A DNA stretch of 48,189 bases, taken from contig PMSQ01000199.1 in assembly GCA_003168355.1 (NCBI GenBank), positions 155,596 to 203,784 of the forward strand, written 5' to 3'. Under the pieces are notes generated by a model that worked only from the letters and a program-made list of their open reading frames with translations, was not told the origin of the DNA and searched no databases. This DNA is from Acidobacteriaceae bacterium. GTDB lineage: Bacteria > Acidobacteriota > Terriglobia > Terriglobales > Acidobacteriaceae. Shown in pieces: positions 42,470 through 48,189 of the stretch (the stretch's first letter is position 1; every line of letters starts with the position of its first letter). A program made the translations under genes and the position numbers.

Positions 42470-45400
42470 TCAATAGTGGATCTTCAGCACGAACTGCACG
42501 TTGCGCGCTCCGCCCTGCGACAGACCTCCGCTGTCCAGTGTGCTGTTGATCTGACCAAAGTTGCCATCGAGCACTCCTGAATCCGGTTTACTAAAGATGT
42601 GACGGTTAAAGGCGTTGAACATCTCGGCCCGGAATTCAACATTGACCGTTTCGCGGATCGGGAAGGTCTTGTTGATGCCAAAGTCCTCGTTGTAAAAGGC
42701 GAACGACCGGATATCGGCAGAGTTACGCGGCATGTCTCCGAACTGGAAGGCGCCGGTACCGCGGTTGGCATTCGGGTCGGCGAAGGCAGCACAGTTCCAG
42801 TAGCCGGTGCCACATGTGTTGGTTGAGCTCCAGCTAAATGGATCATAGCTGCCGACGTGGCCCTTCACCGACTGGCCAGGCACGCGGTTCGGACGGATTC
42901 CGTTGTCAAACCCAGGAATGCCGGGCTCGCCAAAGAAACTGATTGGTTGTCCGCTGAGGTAACGCTGCACGCCGCTAATGCGCCAGTTGGAGATGACGGC
43001 ACTGACGGGTCTGGGCGCGTTGCCCCAAATTTTCTTTCCCCGGCCCACAGGGAGTTCATACAAATAGCTGATGACGAAGTTATTTGGAACATCGAGGTTA
43101 CTGACGGCTTTTTCAGCCTTCAGGTCATACGGATTCTGTGTGCCGCCCTGGCTCTGCAGAGTGCTGTAAAAGGGCTGAATGCTGTCGGCGTCAGTGAGAG
43201 TCTTCGAGAAGGTGTAGGAAACCAACACGTTGAGGCCGTTGTGGAACCTTCGCTCCAGCTTGGCTTCGAGCGCATTATAAGTGGACTGGCCAACATTTTG
43301 CAGATAGCTGTCGGTATTGATGTAGCCGTACTGCGGGAAGGGACGCAGCGCTTGTGAAACTGTGCCGCCGCCGCCCCAGGTCGTTTGGAAGTTGGCGTAG
43401 GGAAGCGGCACACCCCCGTTTGGCGCGAGGTCGAAAAGCGTATTGCCTAATGCCAGCCCGCTGAGGGGCATATCGTTGGGGAAGTTGAGCAGGCCATGCA
43501 AGTGTGTGGAATGCTGTCCCAGGTACCCCAGGCTGAAGATGAGATTCGAGGCGAGTTGAACCTGGTTTTCGAGGGTCCAGGTCTGCACCATGGCCGGTCG
43601 CCCATAGGATTTTGCTACATAGTCCACACCCTGGCCGTTCAACTGGGTCGGGTCGAGGTTTGGGACCGTTGGCAGCGCGGGGAGGCCGGCATCCACCAGC
43701 GGACCCGACATAGGATCTCCCGCATTGAATACGTTGGGCGTGATGGTAAAACCCGCAACTGTTCCCTGGCCGTAGTCGGCGTCCACCAGGGGGCCATAGT
43801 AGATACCGTAGTTTCCGCGGACCACGAGCCGCCGATCAAAGTCTGGATTCCAGGCAAAGCCGACGCGAGGCTCGAAATCCTTGTAGTAGGTGTCTGCCCA
43901 GGTCTCGCCCACGTTTCCATTGCGCCCGGGCCCGTTTCCTGCAAAGACCAACGCTCCCGGGATACCGTTCGCGCCCGGGTTCGGCACGTTGGGTACGAAG
44001 CTGGTGGTATCTCCATCGGCCTCGTGCCGGGGCGTTTCATAGCTCCAGCGCACTCCAAGGTTGAGGGTGAGGTTGGGCCGGACCTTCCAGTCATCCTGAA
44101 TGAAAGCCGCGGCGTAGTGGCTAATCCAGCGAGGAGCATGCAAATCGACGATCCGGTTGACGTCTCCAGATAGTCCAATGAGAAAATCGGCGAAGGCGTT
44201 GCCCGTGTTTCCCTGTTCGGTTAGGAGACCGGCTGTTTGTCCTGGATAGAAAGTGAAGCAGCCGGAGACGCCGCTACAAGTGCCGCCAATCTTGCTGATA
44301 AACGAGTACTGATGATAGGCGACGGTTCCGCCGAATTTGAAGCTATGGGCTCCGTGCAGCCAGTTCACCGAGTCATTCAGAATAATGCCGTTGTCCACAT
44401 CCTGCGCGTCGGAGTTTTCTCCGAAGCTGGGATACGAGCTGTTGATGAAGACGAAGCCGGGGAAGGTTGGGCCCGATGCGCCGGGAAGACCGATTTGTGC
44501 TCCCCAATTCGGATTTTGTCCAACTGCCTTGGCGGCCGTAAAGTTGTTCGAACGGTTGCTCCCAAATGTGAGTTCGTTGATTAAACTCGGAGTGAAAATC
44601 CACTCCCAACCGACTCGCAGCAGCTTGCCGTAATCATCGGATACCGGGCAGCAACTGTTGAGTGGCGAAGGAAGGTTGAAGTTGTTGCCTTCGTCGGTGT
44701 TCTCACGCGAACTCCAGAAACCAAAGATCTTGTGCTTGGAGCCTAAATTCTCATCCAGGCGAATGCTGTATACGGTTTGATTTAGCGTGTCCGTCGTGTC
44801 CAAAACATAATTGTTGCTCGCGCCGGTAAGGTTTGGTTCGGGAAGCAGCTTGAGGACATTCAAGGCCACCGTGCTGAATCTGCTGTAGGGGATTTGATTG
44901 TTGGGGAACGGCGACCGGCACTCGTTCGAGGTGAACTGGTTCTGGACCGTCGCTGGATCAAATATCTGGCCGAAGAACAGCGGTCCGCCGCCGGTGCAGG
45001 GATTTGTGACACCAGGAATTTGCGGCCCGAGGAAACTCGAAAAGTCGGCAAATTGTTGGTTGTCGCCGCGAACCGCTGAGGTCGGCAACAGGCTGGTAAT
45101 GGCCGAGCCGGTGTCATAGCGAAGCTGCTCCCATCCAAAGAAAAAGAATGTCTTGTCGCGGCCGTCGTACACGTGAGGAATCTGAAGCGGCCCGCCCAAG
45201 GTGATCCCGTAGTCGTTCTTCGTATCGGGCGTGCGCTTTAGAGCAGCCATGGCCGCCGGAGTGGTCGCCTGCGCGAGATAGCCATTGTTAAACCAATTGT
45301 TCCCATCCAGAGCTGCGTTCTTGTAGAAGTCGTAGACGGTTCCATGATATGCATTGGTGCCGCTGCGCGAATTGAAATTTGCGACGCCGCCTGTAGTTCT

Positions 45401-46177
45401 CCCGATGTCGGCGGGCAGCGCGGAGATGCTGACACGAAACTCCTGGATCGCCTCGATCGACGGGGAAATGCCGTCAAACCCGCCTGACCCGTTTTCGGCG
45501 CGGTTCGTGGTGATACCGTCGACCAGGTATTCGCTTCCCAGCGTCTGGCCGCCATTGATCTTGGCTAGAATCTGGCCACCGGCGCCGCCCGCCGATGTTC
45601 CGGGCCCGACCGCGCCCGGGACCAAAAAAGTAAGCGTTGACAGGGAGCGCAGAGCCCCCGTAACGGCGAGAGGCAGATCCGCAACCTGCTCGGGTTGGAT
45701 GGCGCTGGCCACATCCGAGCTTTCGGTCTCAAGCGCCAGCGACGACGCCGTGACCGCGACGGTTTCAGATATTGCGCCCACCTGAAGCATGTAATCGTGC
45801 GCCGTGGCGCCTCCAATCGAAACCGTGATTCCGCTGGAAACCGTCGTCTTGAAGCCGGTGCTGGTGATCGTCAGTTTGTAAACACCGGTATGCACCGACG
45901 GGAACACGTAGTAACCCGTTTTTGTGCTCGCCGTCGTATAAGTGATTCCAGTGGCTAGCTCCGTGGCGGTGATCTGCGCATTCGCGACCACGCTGCCGGA
46001 GGGGTCGGTGATGGTGCCGCTGATCGACCCAGTGTCCAATTGGGCCATCGCGGGCAAACCCACTAGCAAAATGGAAAGCAGAGCTAACCCAACGGCCCCA
46101 CTTCGCTTTCTGAAGGGATTGGAATCGAGAAGTCGTCGCAGACTTCTGACAATGACTTGCGGCATGGCGTGTGTCAT
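42470..46177 (-). CDS. Oar-like TonB-dependent outer-membrane receptor
   Basis: 1235 residues from ATG 46177 (GGAGAG five bases upstream; ATG 46201 is an alternative). The signal peptide ends near VGLPAMA. A carboxypeptidase-regulatory domain follows (about 48-130: GSISGTITDPSGSVV, TKTGYYVFPSV), then a plug domain and a long 22-strand-type barrel ending in an aromatic residue (VLKIHY). This architecture is the acidobacterial Oar/SusC-like type that takes up oligosaccharides. Two LacI-type operators in front of it match those of the arabinose locus, so arabinose-containing glycans are the suggested substrate. No SusD-type lipoprotein gene is nearby. Confidence 0.9.
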   Translation of the reverse strand: MTHAMPQVIVRSLRRLLDSNPFRKRSGAVGLALLSILLVGLPAMAQLDTGSISGTITDPSGSVVANAQITATELATGITYTTASTKTGYYVFPSVHTGVYKLTITSTGFKTTVSSGITVSIGGATAHDYMLQVGAISETVAVTASSLALETESSDVASAIQPEQVADLPLAVTGALRSLSTLTFLVPGAVGPGTSAGGAGGQILAKINGGQTLGSEYLVDGITTNRAENGSGGFDGISPSIEAIQEFRVSISALPADIGRTTGGVANFNSRSGTNAYHGTVYDFYKNAALDGNNWFNNGYLAQATTPAAMAALKRTPDTKNDYGITLGGPLQIPHVYDGRDKTFFFFGWEQLRYDTGSAITSLLPTSAVRGDNQQFADFSSFLGPQIPGVTNPCTGGGPLFFGQIFDPATVQNQFTSNECRSPFPNNQIPYSRFSTVALNVLKLLPEPNLTGASNNYVLDTTDTLNQTVYSIRLDENLGSKHKIFGFWSSRENTDEGNNFNLPSPLNSCCPVSDDYGKLLRVGWEWIFTPSLINELTFGSNRSNNFTAAKAVGQNPNWGAQIGLPGASGPTFPGFVFINSSYPSFGENSDAQDVDNGIILNDSVNWLHGAHSFKFGGTVAYHQYSFISKIGGTCSGVSGCFTFYPGQTAGLLTEQGNTGNAFADFLIGLSGDVNRIVDLHAPRWISHYAAAFIQDDWKVRPNLTLNLGVRWSYETPRHEADGDTTSFVPNVPNPGANGIPGALVFAGNGPGRNGNVGETWADTYYKDFEPRVGFAWNPDFDRRLVVRGNYGIYYGPLVDADYGQGTVAGFTITPNVFNAGDPMSGPLVDAGLPALPTVPNLDPTQLNGQGVDYVAKSYGRPAMVQTWTLENQVQLASNLIFSLGYLGQHSTHLHGLLNFPNDMPLSGLALGNTLFDLAPNGGVPLPYANFQTTWGGGGTVSQALRPFPQYGYINTDSYLQNVGQSTYNALEAKLERRFHNGLNVLVSYTFSKTLTDADSIQPFYSTLQSQGGTQNPYDLKAEKAVSNLDVPNNFVISYLYELPVGRGKKIWGNAPRPVSAVISNWRISGVQRYLSGQPISFFGEPGIPGFDNGIRPNRVPGQSVKGHVGSYDPFSWSSTNTCGTGYWNCAAFADPNANRGTGAFQFGDMPRNSADIRSFAFYNEDFGINKTFPIRETVNVEFRAEMFNAFNRHIFSKPDSGVLDGNFGQINSTLDSGGLSQGGARNVQFVLKIHY

Positions 46178-46244
46178 AACTCTCCAGGAAGCCCAGAGCA
46201 TCGATTCGTTCTGAGGCCGAAATTCCGACAGCCTGAGTTCATCA

Positions 46245-46256
46245 GTAATCGTTTTC
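46245..46256 (-). promoter_or_regulatory. LacI-family operator, inner site of the TonB receptor
   Basis: GAAAACGATTAC on the minus strand, 11 of 12 matches to the araD operator. It lies 68 bases before the receptor ATG. Confidence 0.5.
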
Positions 46257-46597
46257 TCACAGCACCCAGCTCATGCTTGAACGGCTTTGTAACGCCCCAA
46301 CTCATCGGCTCCGGCTGGCTAAGCCGCACCCGGAGCACGACTGGCATTCATTCAGGTGGTCTTGCAGACGATCGAACTCGGACGTAATGACTGCGCGGGA
46401 CTGTCATTGGCCCCTTCGCAGCCCGCGGACTGCGGCGGTGAGGTTGATGGCCCCGCTGAAACGATTTCTCGAAGTGAGTATCCCGGCCAAACCAGGAGAA
46501 CGAATCGCCAAGCACCGTGAGATAGTAGGCGATCAGCCCGGCCCGGAAGGGTTTGACCGAAAGACCGATTTTTGGCGCAGAAAGCAATGCGAGGCAG

Positions 46598-46627
46598 ACT
46601 GTAGTACTAATCAATTACGCTTGTCAA
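46598..46627 (-). promoter_or_regulatory. Sigma-70-type promoter of the TonB receptor
   Basis: On the minus strand, a perfect TTGACA (-35, 46622-46627), 18-base spacer, and TACAGT (-10, 46598-46603). Start point predicted near 46591. Confidence 0.5.
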
Positions 46628-46655
46628 GGACATTTTCTCGACCCTCTACTTTTTG

Positions 46656-46667
46656 GTAAACGTTTAC
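46656..46667 (-). promoter_or_regulatory. LacI-family operator, outer site of the TonB receptor
   Basis: GTAAACGTTTAC, a perfect 12-bp palindrome with central CG, 28 bases upstream of the -35 box. Confidence 0.7.
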
Positions 46668-46814
46668 TCTAGGTGCTCTCTTGAGTGATTCAGGCACGAT
46701 GCGTCTCGTGCTCCACTGAGAGAGCATGAATCGGAGAAGCATAGCTAGTCGAGCTTCCACAGCGGCACGGACCAGCCGAAAGAGGCGCACCCGTGCAAAT
46801 TCCAGCCGCAGGGT

Positions 46815-48189
46815 CTATTTCAGGCGGGGATTGGGAGATTGGATGCTTCCCGGCTTTGGATCCAAAACGCCGGAAACAATTCCTCGCCCTTCTTGGACAG
46901 AATAGAAGCGGTCAACTTCCGGCAAACTAAGCCGCTCCACCGTCCCACTCGGCCAGTGGATTTCGACACTGTCCACTTTGGCCGCCTCCCCAAGCCCAAA
47001 GTGCACCCGAAGATCATTCGAGGAGGCATAACTTCCACCGCTGATCACATCCTCCCTCTGTCGAATGCCCCCTGCGACTAAATAAACCGCAGCTCCGATC
47101 GCGTCGCGCGGGCTCTTCGGCCCTCCAATCAGTTGAAGAGCGACCCAGTGGTTTTTCGTGGAATATACATTGCGAAGAAGAGCCGGCGGACGGTTGAGCT
47201 GGTTGATCACTACGTCTATTTTTCCGTCGTTGAAAAGATCGCCGAAAGCCGCGCCCCGGGCCGTCAACAATGAAGCCAGCCCGGTTCCCTTGACTGGCGG
47301 GACAACCTCGAACTTCCCGTTCCGCAAATTGTGAAACAACAGCGGGTGCTCAGCGAATGTGGTGCCCCAATCGCTCTGATCGACTCCCGGATATACATGC
47401 CCGTTCGCCGCGAAAAGATCCTTCCAGCCGTCATTGTCATAGTCAAGAAACCCGGTTCCCCAGCCCAGAAACGGTATCGTCACCTCGGCAATGCCGGCCT
47501 GATAGCTGACGTCGGTAAAGTTTGCGCCGCCCTCGTTTCGATAGAGGGGGTTGTAGTCGTCTGAGAAGACTGTGTTGTAGAGATCCAACATGCCATTGTT
47601 CAGGTAGTCTCCGACAGCGATTCCCATCGACGCCGTCTCGCGGCCATTCTCGTTCAGCGCGTAGCCGGAGGCGTAGCTTGCGTCCTCGAAAGTCCCGTTA
47701 CCCTTGTTGATGTATAGATAATTCGGAGTCGAGTCATTGGCCACTATCAAGTCGACCTTGCTGTCGTTGTTGACATCGGCAAACACGGCGGTGAGACCGT
47801 AATAGCGGTTGGAATCACTGACTCCCGCCTTCTCGCTAACGTCGGTAAAGGTGCCATCGCCATTGTTATGGAAAAGATGGTCGGCTTCGCCCTTCAATCC
47901 GCGCGGGCCACACATCACCTTCATGCCGCGAAATTCGCAAGTCGAAAAAGCTACCACCGAGGAGCCCGCTACCGGCGGATGGTCGAGATCGTAGTGCACG
48001 TAACCAGGAACAAATAGATCCAGACGGCCATCACCGTCGTAGTCGCCAAAAGTAGCGCCCGTCGACCAGTTGCCCAGAGCAACCCCCGCCTTCTCAGCGA
48101 CGTCGGTAAACGTTCCATCGTGATTATTGTGATACAGGCGATTCTTGCCGAAATTCGTCACATAGAGGTCCGGCCAGCCGTCGTTGTCA
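46815..48189 (-). CDS. CRTAC1-type FG-GAP protein with ASPIC/UnbV domain (5' end cut by window edge)
   Basis: The reading frame is open through the right edge (DNDGWPDLYV precedes the first GTG), so the true start lies outside. About 458 codons are visible. Several DYDGDG/DYDNDG calcium-binding repeats are present (GDYDGDGRLDLFV, LDYDNDGWKDLFA), and a C-terminal ASPIC/UnbV domain (NHWVALQLIGG, RDAIGAAVYL, RVHFGLGEAAKV, IHWPSGTVERL). It is homologous to the protein at 37115-38866. Its gene ends 148 bases before the outer operator of the TonB receptor, on the same strand. Confidence 0.9.
   Translation of the reverse strand, partial: DNDGWPDLYVTNFGKNRLYHNNHDGTFTDVAEKAGVALGNWSTGATFGDYDGDGRLDLFVPGYVHYDLDHPPVAGSSVVAFSTCEFRGMKVMCGPRGLKGEADHLFHNNGDGTFTDVSEKAGVSDSNRYYGLTAVFADVNNDSKVDLIVANDSTPNYLYINKGNGTFEDASYASGYALNENGRETASMGIAVGDYLNNGMLDLYNTVFSDDYNPLYRNEGGANFTDVSYQAGIAEVTIPFLGWGTGFLDYDNDGWKDLFAANGHVYPGVDQSDWGTTFAEHPLLFHNLRNGKFEVVPPVKGTGLASLLTARGAAFGDLFNDGKIDVVINQLNRPPALLRNVYSTKNHWVALQLIGGPKSPRDAIGAAVYLVAGGIRQREDVISGGSYASSNDLRVHFGLGEAAKVDSVEIHWPSGTVERLSLPEVDRFYSVQEGRGIVSGVLDPKPGSIQSPNPRLK

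Larger units (their letters stand above)
46178..46814. other. 637-base gap: long leader and control region of the TonB receptor
   Basis: No gene is supported here. It contains two operator-like sites, a good promoter (46598-46627, minus strand) and, if that promoter is used, a leader of about 410 bases. I looked for a riboswitch-like core and found none I could name. About 150 bases (46668-46814) upstream of the outer operator hold nothing recognisable. Confidence 0.6.

Noticed and set aside
46178-46591. Riboswitch in the long receptor leader
   Set aside because: I could not recognise any conserved riboswitch core; the length alone is not evidence.
1-48189. CRISPR array, tRNA or rRNA genes
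   Set aside because: No regularly spaced direct repeats and no tRNA- or rRNA-like sequence were noticed; a covariance search would be needed to exclude a tRNA fully.

Overview
The window looks like a chromosomal segment of an Acidobacteriota member (Terriglobia-like). This is inferred from the gene set, not from a marker gene. The pointers are a very large Oar-like TonB-dependent receptor with an N-terminal carboxypeptidase-regulatory domain, two CRTAC1/ASPIC-UnbV beta-propeller proteins, a futalosine-pathway menaquinone gene (mqnE), and the moderately high GC content. I see no rRNA, tRNA or CRISPR array.

Layout. 1-5.7 kb holds housekeeping genes: a glutaryl-CoA-dehydrogenase-type enzyme cut by the left edge, a small zinc-ribbon protein, mqnE, a helix-hairpin-helix lipoprotein, and a TPM-domain / pseudo-nucleotidyltransferase / LemA cluster. 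5.8-14.6 kb is a signalling and transport block. A sigma-54 activator with a C-terminal PilZ domain is divergent from a membrane HD-GYP-GAF-GGDEF protein, whose gene runs into a peptide-type ABC importer. 14.6-17.8 kb holds a secreted subtilase ending in seven SVVWG repeats and a stand-alone membrane protein homologous to the membrane domain of the HD-GYP protein. Two tiny genes with strong ribosome binding sites flank this pair on the other strand. 18.0-27.5 kb (minus strand) is a probable beta-1,2-glucan locus: a Tat-exported GH144-like glucanase, an ABC exporter, a cyclic-glucan-synthase-like GT84 protein that lacks the usual C-terminal GH94 phosphorylase module, and a secreted GH39 enzyme.

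28.8-36.9 kb is an L-arabinose locus: a LacI-family regulator, araD, a sodium:sugar symporter, a small membrane protein, a fucose-isomerase-fold isomerase probably acting as arabinose isomerase, araB, and an exported aldose 1-epimerase. 37.1-46.2 kb (minus strand) holds the TonB-dependent receptor, a TPR protein and a CRTAC1 protein. A complete 2125-bp IS1595-type element lies between the last two and carries two passenger genes. A second CRTAC1 protein is cut by the right edge.

The main regulatory signal is a 12-bp LacI-type operator pattern (GTAAACGTTTAC and close variants) found at four places: before the LacI gene, at the araD promoter, and twice in front of the TonB receptor about 16 kb away. 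This suggests one arabinose-responsive regulon covering outer-membrane uptake, inner-membrane transport and catabolism. The beta-1,2-glucan locus with its shortened synthase, and the membrane-domain paralogue next to the SVVWG subtilase, are the best candidates for undescribed biology.
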